Positions 32,905 through 46,127 of a stretch of 64,000 bases of DNA are shown here, in pieces. Below the pieces are notes generated by a model. The model was given only the letters and a program-made list of their open reading frames with translations, was not told the origin of the DNA and searched no databases. Source of the DNA: Phymatolithon calcareum (Eukaryota > Rhodophyta > Florideophyceae > Hapalidiales); the NCBI GenBank assembly GCA_977006965.1, contig OZ345355.1, positions 62,001-126,000 on the forward strand, read 5' to 3'. A program made the translations under genes and the position numbers. Numbering within the stretch: position 1 is the first letter of the stretch; the number at the start of each line of letters is the position of its first letter.

Positions 32905-35900
32905 ATTTTCATTCATTTTCATTCATTTTCATTCATTTTCATTCATTTTCATTCATTTTCATTCATTTTCATTCATTTTCATTCATTTTCATTCATTTTC
33001 ATTCATTTTCATTCATTTTCATTCATTTTCATTCATTTTCATTCATTTTCATTCATTTTCATTCATTTTCATTCATTTTCATTCATTTTCATTCATTTTC
33101 ATTCATTTTAATTCATTTTCATTCATTTTCATTCATTTTCATTCATTTTCATTCATTTTCATTCATTTTCATTCATTTTCATTCATTTTCATTCATTTTC
33201 ATTCATTTTCATTCATTTTCATTCATTTTCATTCATTTTCATTCATTTTCATTCATTTTCATTCATTTTCATTCATTTTCATTCATTTTCATTCATTTTC
33301 ATTCATTTTCATTCATTTTCATTCATTTTCATTCATTTTCATTCATTTTCATTCATTTTCATTCATTTTCATTCATTTTCATTCATTTTCATTCATTTTC
33401 ATTCATTTTCATTCATTTTCATTCATTTTCATTCATTTTCATTCATTTTCATTCATTTTCATTCATTTTCATTCATTTTCATTCATTTTCATTCATTTTC
33501 ATTCATTTTCATTCATTTTCATTCATTTTCATTCATTTTCATTCATTTTCATTCATTTTCATTCATTTTCATTCATTTTCATTCATTTTCATTCATTTTC
33601 ATTCATTTTCATTCATTTTCATTCATTTTCATTCATTTTCATTCATTTTCATTCATTTTCATTCATTTTCATTCATTTTCATTCATTTTCATTCATTTTC
33701 ATTCATTTTCATTCATTTTCATTCATTTTCATTCATTTCATTCATTTTCATTCATTTTCATTCATTTTCATTCATTTTCATTCATTTTCATTCATTTTCA
33801 TTCATTTTCATTCATTTTCATTCATTTTCATTCATTTTCATTCATTTTCATTCATTTTCATTCATTTTCATTCATTTTCATTCATTTTCATTCATTTTCA
33901 TTCATTTTCATTCATTTTCATTCATTTTCATTCATTTTCATTCATTTTCATTCATTTTCATTCATTTTCATTCATTTTCATTCATTTTCATTCATTTTCA
34001 TTCATTTTCATTCATTTTCATTCATTTTCATTCATTTTCATTCATTTTCATTCATTTTCATTCATTTTCATTCATTTTCATTCATTTTCATTCATTTTCA
34101 TTCATTTTCATTCATTTTCATTCATTTTCATTCATTTTCATTCATTTTCATTCATTTTCATTCATTTTCATTCATTTTCATTCATTTTCATTCATTTTCA
34201 TTCATTTTCATTCATTTTCATTCATTTTCATTCATTTTCATTCATTTTCATTCATTTTCATTCATTTTCATTCATTTTCATTCATTTTCATTCATTTTCA
34301 TTCATTTTCATTCATTTTCATTCATTTTCATTCATTTTCATTCATTTTCATTCATTTTCATTCATTTTCATTCATTTTCATTCATTTTCATTCATTTTCA
34401 TTCATTTTCATTCATTTTCATTCATTTTCATTCATTTTCATTCATTTTCATTCATTTTCATTCATTTTCATTCATTTTCATTCATTTTCATTCATTTTCA
34501 TTCATTTTCATTCATTTTCATTCATTTTCATTCATTTTCATTCATTTTCATTCATTTTCATTCATTTTCATTCATTTTCATTCATTTTCATTCATTTTCA
34601 TTCATTTTCATTCATTTTCATTCATTTTCATTCATTTTCATTCATTTTCATTCATTTTCATTCATTTTCATTCATTTTCATTCATTTTCATTCATTTTCA
34701 TTCATTTTCATTCATTTTCATTCATTTTCATTCATTTTCATTCATTTTCATTCATTTTCATTCATTTTCATTCATTTTCATTCATTTTCATTCATTTTCA
34801 TTCATTTTCATTCATTTTCATTCATTTTCATTCATTTTCATTCATTTTCATTCATTTTCATTCATTTTCATTCATTTTCATTCATTTTCATTCATTTTCA
34901 TTCATTTTCATTCATTTTCATTCATTTTCATTCATTTTCATTCATTTTCATTCATTTTCATTCATTTTCATTCATTTTCATTCATTTTCATTCATTTTCA
35001 TTCATTTTCATTCATTTTCATTCATTTTCATTCATTTTCATTCATTTTCATTCATTTTCATTCATTTTCATTCATTTTCATTCATTTTCATTCATTTTCA
35101 TTCATTTTCATTCATTTTCATTCATTTTCATTCATTTTCATTCATTTTCATTCATTCATTTTCATTCATTTTCATTCATTTTCATTCATTTTCATTCATT
35201 TTCATTCATTTTCATTCATTTTCATTCATTTTCATTCATTTTCATTCATTTTCATTCATTTTCATTCATTTTCATTCATTTTCATTCATTTTCATTCATT
35301 TTCATTCATTTTCATTCATTTTCATTCATTTTCATTCATTTTCATTCATTTTCATTCATTTTCATTCATTTTCATTCATTTTCATTCATTTTCATTCATT
35401 TTCATTCATTTTCATTCATTTTCATTCATTTTCATTCATTTTCATTCATTTTCATTCATTTTCATTCATTTTCATTCATTTTCATTCATTTTCATTCATT
35501 TTCATTCATTTTCATTCATTTTCATTCATTTTCATTCATTTTCATTCATTTTCATTCATTTTCATTCATTTTCATTCATTTTCATTCATTTTCATTCATT
35601 TTCATTCATTTTCATTCATTTTCATTCATTTTCATTCATTTTCATTCATTTTCATTCATTTTCATTCATTTTCATTCATTTTCATTCATTTTCATTCATT
35701 TTCATTCATTTTCATTCATTTTCATTCATTTTCATTCATTTTCATTCATTTTCATTCATTTTCATTCATTTTCATTCATTTTCATTCATTTTCATTCATT
35801 TTCATTCATTTTCATTCATTTTCATTCATTTTCATTCATTTTCATTCATTTTCATTCATTTTCATTCATTTTCATTCATTTTCATTCATTTTCATTCATT

Positions 35901-36881
35901 TTCATTCATTTTCATTCATTTTCATTCATTTTCATTCATTTTCATTCATTTTCATTCATTTTCATTCATTTTCATTCATTTTCATTCATTTTCATTCATT
36001 TTCATTCATTTTCATTCATTTTCATTCATTTTCATTCATTTTCATTCATTTTCATTCATTTTCATTCATTTTCATTCATTTTCATTCATTTTCATTCATT
36101 TTCATTCATTTTCATTCATTTTCATTCATTTTCATTCATTTTCATTCATTTTCATTCATTTTCATTCATTTTCATTCATTTTCATTCATTTTCATTCATT
36201 TTCATTCATTTTCATTCATTTTCATTCATTTTCATTCATTTTCATTCATTTTCATTCATTTTCATTCATTTTCATTCATTTTCATTCATTTTCATTCATT
36301 TTCATTCATTTTCATTCATTTTCATTCATTTTCATTCATTTTCATTCATTTTCATTCATTTTCATTCATTTTCATTCATTTTCATTCATTTTCATTCATT
36401 TTCATTCATTTTCATTCATTTTCATTCATTTTCATTCATTTTCATTCATTTTCATTCATTTTCATTCATTTTCATTCATTTTCATTCATTTTCATTCATT
36501 TTCATTCATTTTCATTCATTTTCATTCATTTTCATTCATTTTCATTCATTTTCATTCATTTTCATTCATTTTCATTCATTTTCATTCATTTTCATTCATT
36601 TTCATTCATTTTCATTCATTTTCATTCATTTTCATTCATTTTCATTCATTTTCATTCATTTTCATTCATTTTCATTCATTTTCATTCATTTTCATTCATT
36701 TTCATTCATTTTCATTCATTTTCATTCATTTTCATTCATTTTCATTCATTTTCATTCATTTTCATTCATTTTCATTCATTTTCATTCATTTTCATTCATT
36801 TTCATTCATTTTCATTCATTTTCATTCATTTTCATTCATTTTCATTCATTTTCATTCATTTTCATTCATTTTCATTCATTT
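32905..36881. repeat. 10-bp minisatellite (ATTCATTTTC)n, about 398 copies
   Basis: Nearly 4 kb of a single 10-bp unit. Departures seen: C to A at about 33110, a 1-nt deletion near 33738, and a 4-nt gain (or 6-nt loss) near 35155. Because the unit has no stop in any plus frame and its length is 1 mod 3, all plus frames stay open and translate as a 10-residue S/F/I/H repeat. A 1421-codon frame from 32772 to 37037 is therefore an artefact. The minus strand is full of stops. Confidence 0.98.
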
Positions 36882-38718
36882 AGTATGTCACATTTTCCAA
36901 GGAATATTAAGGAACGTGTTTGTGAAGGTTCCATCTCGAAGAGAATTCTAAGAAATTCTTCTGGTAAGAGCACTTTGCATTTCGTGATATGTTCCTCACG
37001 GAGCAGGTTGAGCAGACTTTATTTTCTTTCCGACTAAATTTAGAACCGGCTTGTGTTGGGAACGGAATATACCTCTTCTTAAAACTCATATCTCAACGCG
37101 AAAAATGTAGAAGTGTGTCGTTTATCACCGTCAGTACGAAGAAGTTATTTCAATCATATCTTTTGCCGGAAGCCCATTGCAAGTGTATATATATCGGTAC
37201 TCCGATCTCTGACTAAGCACTCATCGTTGAAGGCGTGGAATACTGAGTATCTCCCATAATCATACCGTTTACTGATCATCGAGTATATTCAATAATTCAG
37301 AGCATGGGCGCTTTTTACAGAAGTAATCTCTCACTGTCCGCTACGTGGACTATGATAGCCTACGAGGGAATCTCCTTGATTGAATGATAGACGAATCTTG
37401 CATTCCCATTACCACAGTATTTCATAATTATGATATATTCCTCGCACTACGAGCATGGCCTTATTTGCAATGGTTGGAGCACCGTTTTTTATTTACTTCT
37501 TGCCACTATTCAATGAAGTGGCTTCCGTTGAATGTTTACATGCTCTGCTTGAAGACTGCCTCATATCACTCTCTGCAATGGTTTAAATACTCTTCATTAC
37601 TAACTCTTGCACGTATTCGATGAGTAGTCTCCCTAATGCCAGGGACTCATTCATTTCGAAAACTGTTTATCCATATTGGCTAACGATTTCTAAGCAAGAT
37701 GCAGTTTTAATTTCTAAATTTCTACATCTCAGAGCATAAAAATCTCACTCTATTGATGGATACGGGCTCTTCTGACGATTTTCTTGTCAAAACATTGCTA
37801 ACTGAGGCTAAGTATGGATAATAATAAATCTCATACTGGAGCCTACAGAAATATAGTTAGGTAGAAGAAATCAATTTTATTCATTTCTGTGGATTGCGGA
37901 GATATAATCGGTAAAATTTTGCAAATGTCAATCTCGAAATGGTCAGAACGAAAGGGAACCCTTGAATCATTGATTTATTAGATGATTGCAAATTTACAAA
38001 TCTTCTCCAACCGTTGCAGCTGGAAGCCGTTTAAGAAATATGATGCAGCAGTCTGATATGGGTCAATATGATCCTAGAATGAAATTAAGGGAAAGTACAA
38101 ATCGAATCTGATTAGTGAGCGACATATTTACACAACTTCAGGACACGTTTCTCATGGAAATGTGCGAGAACTATGCTTTTGGAACATTTTTCACCAGAAG
38201 ACAAATAGAATAGGTATCCTTTGGGCTTGAAAACTCAATTTAATTCATTGCAGCATTAGTACTATGACTGTGAACACAATATTAGTTGTTGTTATATCTC
38301 GAAATATTTTCATTTATTTTCTGAAAGCCATGCGTAGGCATATATCTATACGAAGTTTACATACCTTCCTCTGTTATATTTTTTGTCTCAACCGCTCGAG
38401 AACAATCACATCATTCCGAATGTACCCGATTCTCATTCTTTCAAATCTATAATATTCCTCATGCATCTAAAACATGCTTTCCAAGGACTGGGAAATGATT
38501 TTAGTCAGGAGTTTCATGTCAAGACCTTTCACTTCTCTGAGAAGACTCTTTAATTCGTCTTTCATCCTCCTTGTTTTCTTTCTCGTGAACTGAAGCTTGG
38601 GAGAGCACGTGTCTTGTTCTTTTCCTACTTGGCTTGTCATGTGGGTTTGCTCCCATTTAAGAACTCCGTTAAAGACGCGAGTAGCCTTGGCCGACATTTG
38701 ATTATTGGCAAATTTTTC
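36882..38718. other. Gene-free spacer
   Basis: No confident gene. A minus-strand 76-codon ORF with ATG (38697-38467), rich in Lys and predicted helical, abuts the iteron element at 38719. It could be a fragment interrupted by that insertion. Confidence 0.4.
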
Positions 38719-39803
38719 CCTGTCACTGATTTGAAAAACAGCACTTCAGTGTCACTAATCAGAGAAGCGATGGCTCAGTATCACTAATCTTGAAAATGGC
38801 TGTTCTGTGTCACTAAAAGCAACTCAATAAGACATACTCATGGTCTTCGACAAGAGTTTCGGAAAACGATTTGAAATATCAATGCCGATCACATGAATAG
38901 ATTTTCACTGTACTAGACATATCGAATGCTGAACTTGAATACATCTCTAAATGTAGACGTGGGATTCGGACGTACAGAGAGCCTGCTGCTGGTGCAACTA
39001 TAGTTCATGCCACTTGCAGAAAGCACTCCTCGCTCCAATACATAAGAATGGGACACCGTAGAAACCGGGAAATTATTGCCAAGCAAGGAAATTATCTCGA
39101 CTGTTGTCGACGTGAAGACGGTCGAGATGTAAGTTAACCACTGCAGAATTGAACAGTACTATGGTACTGTTCACCATCATATCAACTTAATTCAACTGGA
39201 TCTCAAGTTTTCCACGTGATTATTCTTCTCCATGTTACATTTAATTGAACGGTAATCTGTACGGTCAATTCTGCATGCAAGATTAATAGCTCTAGAGCCA
39301 TTAATCATGCCTGAAGTTTCGCGAGAGCATTGCCATTGACTATAGAACTCTAATGCGAAAGTTTGAAACATTCTTTTCGGCCCTGTTTATCCATATCATA
39401 GACCGGTTCGACCTTGCCATGATTAGATCGTTAAAAATCTAAACATTACTACCCGATGAGCATCACATACAGTAGATTCTGGAAACCTTGCGCACAACAC
39501 CTGGAGCTTGCGAAACGTGGACTCGGCAAGGAGTACTACTTCTTGCCAAATTTTGACCAGATGAATAGAATTTTTAAATACTATTTTCCGAAACTTGTAC
39601 ATTTCTAGCTTCTTCTGTAATTTTTAGTGACACAGTCGAACCTTTTGGAAGATTAGTGACACTGTGATTCCATTTTTGGAAAATAGTGCCACTAGCGCTC
39701 TGTTTTTCAGATTAGTGGCACTGACGTGTTATTTTCATAATAGTGATACTGAAATGCCTTTTTCGGGATTAGTGACACAGACGCGAAAATTAGTGACACT
39801 GAA
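38719..39803. mobile_element. Element bounded by inverted arrays of 29-bp-spaced sites
   Basis: The left array has TGTCACTRAT-like cores at 38721, 38750, 38779 and 38808, each 29 bp apart. The right array has seven cores in the opposite orientation (39625, 39654, 39684, 39713, 39741, 39770, 39791), mostly 28-30 bp apart. The unit consensus is TGTCACTAATC, about 13-15 variable bases often containing GAAAA, then CAG. The ~0.8-kb interior shows no gene. Terminal inverted arrays of short spaced sites are typical of transposase-binding ends (CACTA and foldback elements); the exact superfamily is unknown. Confidence 0.7.
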
Positions 39804-40113
39804 AATATGCGTCCTTTGATTTTTCAAGAGACGTCAACTGCACTTTGCACCATCTCAAACTACTCCGATCGGTCCCACAGGATCTGTCATTACCGTCCTC
39901 TGTCCAACGACTTTTTGTACTTCTCCAAGGCTTGCTGGACCTAAGGATACATTCAACACCAGAAAAAGTCATTTCGACAGCTCCGAATCCTCGTTCAATA
40001 TTGTAGCTCTTGAGAAAATCTTCAGCTTTACCGCCGAATCTCTTGCTTGTGTCTGCCCCTTTCTCGGTCATCTCTCGGAGCTGTGGCTTCTTGAGGACTG
40101 AAAATTGCAGCAA
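39790..40113 (-). CDS. Minus-strand ORF running into the iteron array, unknown
   Basis: A 107-codon frame read from 40113 toward 39790, basic and without a known motif, ending inside the right iteron array. Its last codons lie in repeat sequence, so the natural C-terminus may have been lost to the insertion. Low confidence that it is a gene. Confidence 0.25.
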   Translation of the reverse strand: MLQFSVLKKPQLREMTEKGADTSKRFGGKAEDFLKSYNIERGFGAVEMTFSGVECILRSSKPWRSTKSRWTEDGNDRSCGTDRSSLRWCKVQLTSLEKSKDAYFQCH

Positions 40114-40339
40114 TTAGGGACGATTGACACGCTGCTGACAAAAGTGTGGTAAATGAAATTTCATAGCCGGCGATGTGCTATTCAAATAATATATCATTTC
40201 AAACGTTTCATCTGATGTAAAACTACCTCCAAGGACTATCAAAACACGCAAAATTAATTGTAAGAGGACGTTATCCGGAACTTTTCGACGAATTAGCCAA
40301 AATGTTGTACCATATGTGCTCGAATGCCCGTGACGTACG

Positions 40340-41710
40340 TGTTACAAATCTTCTGGTAAAATAACTATGGAGAAAGGTACTGGGTTCAGTAAGGCTTATA
40401 GTTACTTGAAGTTGTGTTCCACAAGCGGTGATGAAGAACGTTCACTCAAGTTGTATCATGATGCTTGCAGAGCTACTCCAAATTGATTAGGCGATATAAA
40501 GTCGACAAGGAGCAACACCACTCACAACGTCACCAAGATAAAAGGTGACATCATTATCGTTGCCAGTTTCGCATGTTTCGAAAAAGGATGTGCGTAACTT
40601 TTCGAAAAATGACGAGAGCATCTTTAAGGCCGTATTTAAGGAGACTGCTATATTGCATGATGTACGGACTAGTATGAATGCGCACTATCTAGGTTTCTAT
40701 GCAGTATTCATGAGGAAATTCAAGGATTTGGTGAATGTTTTACGCGGAAAAGAGGAACTCACGATACATTTTCATATCACTGACCTCAATTTCCGTTCTC
40801 CGCGACGACAAAAAAGGTACGAGAAGTAATGAGGAGACATTAGAGTTTGGTGCGGAGGTTCAGGTCTGCCAGGTCGAAGATGAATTTCATATCTTCCGCG
40901 TCAATATTCAAGATCCGGTAGCGCGATACTTGGCTGACAATTGTAACCTCAACAAGTGCATTGCAAAACTGCTCTAGATTTCTCATGTTCTTTGAGTCAG
41001 CCACAAGGTGAACCTAGAAATCAATGTAAAATGGTCTAACCCGATGTGGTATTGTCGAAGACGCTGTCACACTTCCGCCATCGTCTAACAAATCGAGCGA
41101 TGGTGCGCAATTTTACATCCCTCAACCGTACACAGCAAAACGCTACACGATGGTCCAGCAATTATCGTATGATGAAGCGCTTTTGTAATATACGACAATT
41201 GATACAAGTTGCTGATGCGAAACGTGCGGACGTAACAATGGACCGCTGTATGGCGTTCAAGAATCGTGTGCTCCAGTACACAAGTCATATCAATGATATT
41301 AATGCGGTCACAGTGGAATTGCGTAAACGCTAAGCATCTTTGACGGACTGCCGTTTGGCGCTTGATGCATTCAGCGAAGCTGTGGACATGAACAATAACA
41401 AAGCAGCGTTACCGTTTTAAAGGTGTAAACTCGGTAGATGCTACGTTCTAATAAACTCGACGATTCCCCCTGATTATGTGTTTGAGTCAGGTGTGATGAA
41501 GAATCAGCACAATTCAGTAGACACTATAACTGACGAAGAGCGTGCTGCATGTTCGACGTTGTGTTCGAAGAACGCAAAAATACGGCGGCTGTGAGCAACG
41601 CCCACCCTTTCTATGGCGGGAATTATTAAGAAGAAGCGCTGACATGGAAGAAGTGACCGCGTGAACAAGCTTCTGCCCGAGCTATACTGATATTGCCTTC
41701 ATATTTCAGA
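40340..41710 (+). pseudogene. hAT-family transposase, dead
   Basis: A cut-and-paste transposase remnant readable in pieces. TGFSKAYSYLKLC near 40385 looks like a BED-finger tail. Then come ARYLADNCNLNKCIAKLL (around 40920-40975) and, in the 41046-41333 frame, RLTNRAMVRNFTSLN followed by NATRWSSNYRMMKRFCNIRQ. NATRWSS..M is a strong hAT signature. Later fragments include LTDCRLALDAFSEAV and DYVFESGVMK. Several stops and frameshifts separate them. The C-terminal dimerisation region (family: TSNxxERLFS) is not readable. No terminal repeats or 8-bp duplication were identified. Confidence 0.72.
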
Positions 41711-42930
41711 TCATATTTTATTGCATTTCTGATTGCAAAGACGTCGCCGTCACTGTTCTTGCAATTGCTGTTGCACTGCCCTCAATCAGTAAAAATGTTT
41801 TTGCGGTAAGCCCTGCAGAACAGTAACCATATATCCAGCTCTCGGACAGGAAATTCCCATTATTATTTCAAGCCCTCATAGAGCTATCGTTTATTACACG
41901 TACAGTTTCCGAGCATTCAGTGGTGGATGCGGTGGGCACCTCAATGTTACGCGTAGTGTCCGTTCAATCAAAAGGATAGTATTCCGTACATGCGCGAGCA
42001 TACCACGTATAGATGCGTCTTTCAGGTTTCTATAACGAAGAATGGCACATTTATATCCGAGAGCTTCCTTCACCTACAGAAGGAGTGATGAGCGCATTTT
42101 ATATAGCTTGCTCTGCATATATATATATATGAGCAAAGAACGAGAACAATTTGGTCACATAATAATTGGAGCTGCCTAAGCCGTAGTCATGCTGAGTATT
42201 TATTTATAACTTTAAAATTATGTTGCTTTTCATTTCTCACCTACGGATCAAATGTAAATATTTATAAAATTGAGCCAGACAAACACACTGGAATGGCTCG
42301 TAGTCGAAGCAAAATTTCTGACGAATAATCAAGCATATTCATGCGGAAAAATATGAAAGGCCTGGTCCACGACTAAGAAACTATTCTGGCGATCCATAAA
42401 AGTCAGCCATGTATTGCTGTGCAGTATTTTCATTTCAGTCTATGTCAAAAATAGTTTTGAAAACATTGGGACGAGCACTTGAACTTTTGAATATCTATCT
42501 TACGTACTGCATGCAATATAATGAACATGCTGATACTCTCTTCCTGATACTTCGCCTTACTCGGGTCAGAGTAGTAGTATATCAGCTATCATAAAAGTTG
42601 CTGCTTTTCTAAAGGATATCTCTCAGCGACTTCCTATTAATTCCGCACAATCTATGAGATACGATCTACTATATGAATGGAATGAACTCATCAGTTCGTT
42701 AAAAACGAGACACACTATGTAGCAAGGCATTGTATGGGAGTATGACCGCAGGCAATGATGAGATGCACAGAACTTATGTGTCCAGACAATGACGTCTTTG
42801 TACTTATCGACGGTTATCGAGAACCAGTGCTCCGTAGTTCGGAATGAGATACTGGTGTGAACAAATCTTGTCCGAGATGCTGCTCAGAGTTTGCAACCAT
42901 TGTAAAGACGGTGCTTTCCAAAAGAAGTAA
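41711..42930. other. Gene-free spacer
   Basis: No gene seen; a short (AT) run at about 42119-42130. Confidence 0.45.
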
Positions 42931-44514
42931 TCACTATTTCTGTGTATGTTGTTGCGTCAGCATTTGGAATATATTCGAATAGCCAATCCGCTTCGCCAGG
43001 GGTCCCAAGGTGAAGCTAAAACACTGTTGATGAAGATCTGGAACGTTGCGGAAATGCTCAAAAAATGGATTACTGACCCGCACGACGCCAACATCATCGG
43101 CTCACACACAAATTAGCGCAGAAAACCGGACGGGTCCGTGAAAGCCCGGGTCGTACCATGGGGACACTTGGACAATGAAAAGGAATTTCTCCGGACAGAT
43201 GCGCCGTCGATGAACATGGAGATTTTCCGATTGGTCATCTCCATAGCCGTGGAGATGCTATGCGAAATGGACGTCACCGCGGCATTCCTACAAGCAAAGG
43301 GATTTGACAGAGATGTTTTCGTCCGACCGCCGCGCGAGGAGAACGTATCGGGAATTCTATGGCGACTCACGGCAGCAGCCTATGGACTAGTGGACCCCGG
43401 TCGCCTCTGGTACCTAGCCGCAGACTTTGCGTTATGCGAAAAGTTCAAATTGAAAAAGTCAGGACTCGAAAACACCTTGTACTTCCGTCATGACAAGGAT
43501 AAGCAGCTCATGTTCATACTGGTCTGTCAGGTGGATAACTACATCTACGCCGGCACAACACAGTGCATTACAGACTTTGAGCATTTCCTGCAGTTCGAAT
43601 TTGACGTTGGTGAGCTGGAAAGGTCCCACTTTAAAGTGTACGGATGCGAAGTCATGCAAGGCTCCGACCATTCAATAACCGTGACCCAAAAAGCGAAACA
43701 AGAAGCGCTCGACGGTACGATCGCTTCCGCTCGCGGCAATACAGGCAAGTCTGGCAACGATCGAGCAAGCGCGGAAGAAACGACATCCTTCAAGAGCGTG
43801 CTTGGGAAAATGCTGTTCATCGGCAGAATGTCCCAGGCGATCATGCTACGCATCGTGTCACAGATGGCAACCAAGACTGGCAATCTTCTCCTCCATCACC
43901 TCCGCGATCTTGACGCATTGATCAAATATGCAAAGCAGTACACTCCAATCCTCAGTTTCACTCGGCCGAATGGCAGCGAGAAATTCTACTTCGACATCTA
44001 CTCCGATGCAAGTATGCCTGGAAAGAAGGACAATTCTGCTCGCGGCGGGTTCATCAATTACCGCCGTTCCGGCGACATTGTGCATCTGATCTACTGGAGC
44101 TCGCGGAAGCTACGTCGTGTTGCACGAAGCTCTTCAGCAGCGGAAATCCTTTCCGCCTCTGACGCCGTCGACATAGCCCTGTACATCCAAGCGCTAAAAA
44201 GTGAGTTGATGTACCACCATCCCGTCGAATTTTCGACAGACTCTCGCTCCATGTACAATTTGTCCACGTCGACAAAAGAACCGGCTGAGAGGCTGAAAAA
44301 GGTCGACTTGTCCGCAATTCGCAAAGCGTTCGAAGATGGATGCATTCAAAAAATGCATTGGTGCCCTGGATACTACAGCGTATCCGATGCTCTGACCAAG
44401 GACAATCGCGAGTCGGCGGCCCTGCTCCTCAAAACTCTCCGCACCGGAATATACCCAAAACATGCTGATTCTTACAATCGTCTTTCGCCAAAGGGGGAGG
44501 TGGAGAATGCATAG
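42931..44514 (+). pseudogene. Ty1/copia-type pol fragment: reverse transcriptase and RNase H, GalEa-like
   Basis: The frame enters from about 43021 (KIWNVAEMLKKW), meets one in-frame TAG at 43114, then continues uninterrupted to 44514. Seen: RKPDGSVKARVVPWGH; MDVTAAFLQAKGF with the first catalytic Asp; and CQVDNYIYAG at the second catalytic site, where the family has a DD pair, so one Asp reads Asn. RNase H residues follow: YSDAS, SAAEILSASDA, TDSRSMY and SVSDALTK. The VDD-x(2)-YAG context and the short RT resemble the GalEa branch reported from red algae and crustaceans (inference). Gag, protease and integrase are missing upstream, so this is a 5'-truncated copy. The nonsense codon and DN change suggest it cannot transpose alone. 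Confidence 0.82.
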
Positions 44515-44685
44515 TGCTCTAGCGGCGAAGTTTGTCCAGACATTGTAAGACGTCTTGCGACTGTCCCGCTCTTACAACCCATGTGCATCAAATACGTACT
44601 GTTGCGGATATATCCTCCGCGTAGCGCAGTCAGCTCAGTCCGGCCAACAGCCTGTCCTGAATCAAGGACAGACACCGGAATAACA
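44490..44685 (+). repeat. Putative polypurine tract and 3' LTR of the copia element
   Basis: AAAGGGGGAGGTGGAGA at 44490-44506 overlaps the end of the pol frame, as polypurine tracts do. A TG-starting segment at 44508 and a CA-ending segment at 44684-44685 would give an LTR of about 178 bp. No 5' LTR is present in the window to confirm it. Confidence 0.4.
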
Positions 44686-45780
44686 AGTCAGACACAGGGG
44701 CAACAACCCCAAAACGATTTACCTTATCTCAGACAACCGCGAACAACGCTACGCGAACCACTTCAGCGCGTACTCCAGCGCTTTCAGCTCCACGATGCCT
44801 TCCTCCCTTCTCCCCTTGCCTACGCTCCTTTATCAGGGTACTTTGAGTACCCACAGGCCAGCAAATGCGATCAACTCGCGCCCTTTGCATGCCCGCCTAT
44901 CACCGCGTTCCAGACTCGACTGAGTCAGCTGTAGGTTCCATTAAATCACCGCCACGGGCGCCCACGCACCGCGCATACGCGCGCATGTTCAGAAAACGCC
45001 AGTCGCGCCCTCTCATGTGCCTTCGGTGCGCATACACTGTCGGTTTTGATGGAAGACGCTTGAGTCCCGTCCGTTTGTCCTTTCCCGCCCGTCAGCCTTC
45101 AGAGCCCGCAGTAGTAAGTAACACGTGTACAGGTGGTACACGTGCACAGCAATCAGACCACATCCTCACCAACGCAACAGTACCATACTATGAAGCAATG
45201 ACTCAAGATCAAGTCAAGCGATCTGCGCGGTCATCACGTATGCAGTACATTGCGAGCGCCATCGAATCGTCTATCCACGGCAAGCCCATTCAACGCCAAG
45301 AGTACAAAAGCTATCCCAATCCTTTTCATTTAGTCACATAGATTTATCTGCATTTCAGATGTTTGTGTCATCGCAGGAGTTCGTATGCTCCTCACTCGAG
45401 AACTTTAGGGTTCGAAGAGTTACTGTGCGATTAGACATAAGTGATTTCACGCAGAGAGAGAGAGGAGAGGCGGACGAGGCAGCAGGAGTAAATTGATCCG
45501 ATCTGTAGCTTTTGACATTCTTTCCGTACGCACGGGCGGAGCGTAGTCCAGGCGCTGTCTTCTTTGAGAATCTGGCCTTCGAGTCCGTTTATGACGTCTT
45601 CGATGGGTCTTCGATTGCACCTTTCGCGCATTGGTCTGTCTGTTCGATTGAGGACAAATATACATATCGGTGCAAACATTCCAAATACGCACTTGATCGC
45701 AAATGTCAAGTGTCCAGTGCCTTTCTGAGTTAATGAGAAGGTACGAGGGTAGCGTAATTTCCGAATGCTGAATTCTTCAT
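44686..45780. other. GC-richer spacer, no confident gene
   Basis: Overlapping open frames exist on both strands (for example 44865-45341 plus), but they lack ATG starts or motifs. Probably relics of another element. Confidence 0.35.
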
Positions 45781-45802
45781 ATGTTCACATATATGTGAAC
45801 AT
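45781..45802. repeat. 22-bp perfect palindrome
   Basis: ATGTTCACATA followed by its reverse complement, with no loop. Function unknown. Confidence 0.8.
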
Positions 45803-46021
45803 TTGAAGCAGAAAAGAATGCTCTTCAGAAAACCAATTCCTTCTCAATTCGCTGAGCGTGATCCCGACGTGCAACAGATATTGAGCTTAAACAACGAGGG
45901 AATCCACAAATCTAGGTACGCAAGGGTAAAAAGAACTATGAGATAGTCTCCTCAAAACGTGAAGGGGGCTCAAAATCTACCTGTCTGCCGCATCATGAAA
46001 CAGAAATGCAATGTTCCCAGC

Positions 46022-46027
46022 TTTATT
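46022..46027 (-). terminator. Poly(A) signal of the beta-helix gene
   Basis: AATAAA on the minus strand about 100 nt after the stop codon. Confidence 0.45.
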
Positions 46028-46127
46028 TTCCTAAGTTTGTTGGCTAGCACCATCATATCGACTAATCGTGTGTGAATATCAGATTGAAACACCCGAACTG
46101 TGGTCGATTCGCACAAAGCCATCTCTA

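Noticed and set aside
32772-37037. A 1421-codon plus-strand ORF
   Set aside because: It is open only because the 10-bp repeat lacks stops in every plus frame; the protein would be a monotonous S/F/I/H repeat.
38719-39803. CRISPR-like array
   Set aside because: The conserved core is too short and degenerate, spacing is 29 bp in total, orientation inverts between the two ends, and the context is eukaryotic.
44865-45341. 158-codon plus-strand frame
   Set aside because: No ATG start, no motif, overlaps other frames in a GC-rich stretch after the copia element.
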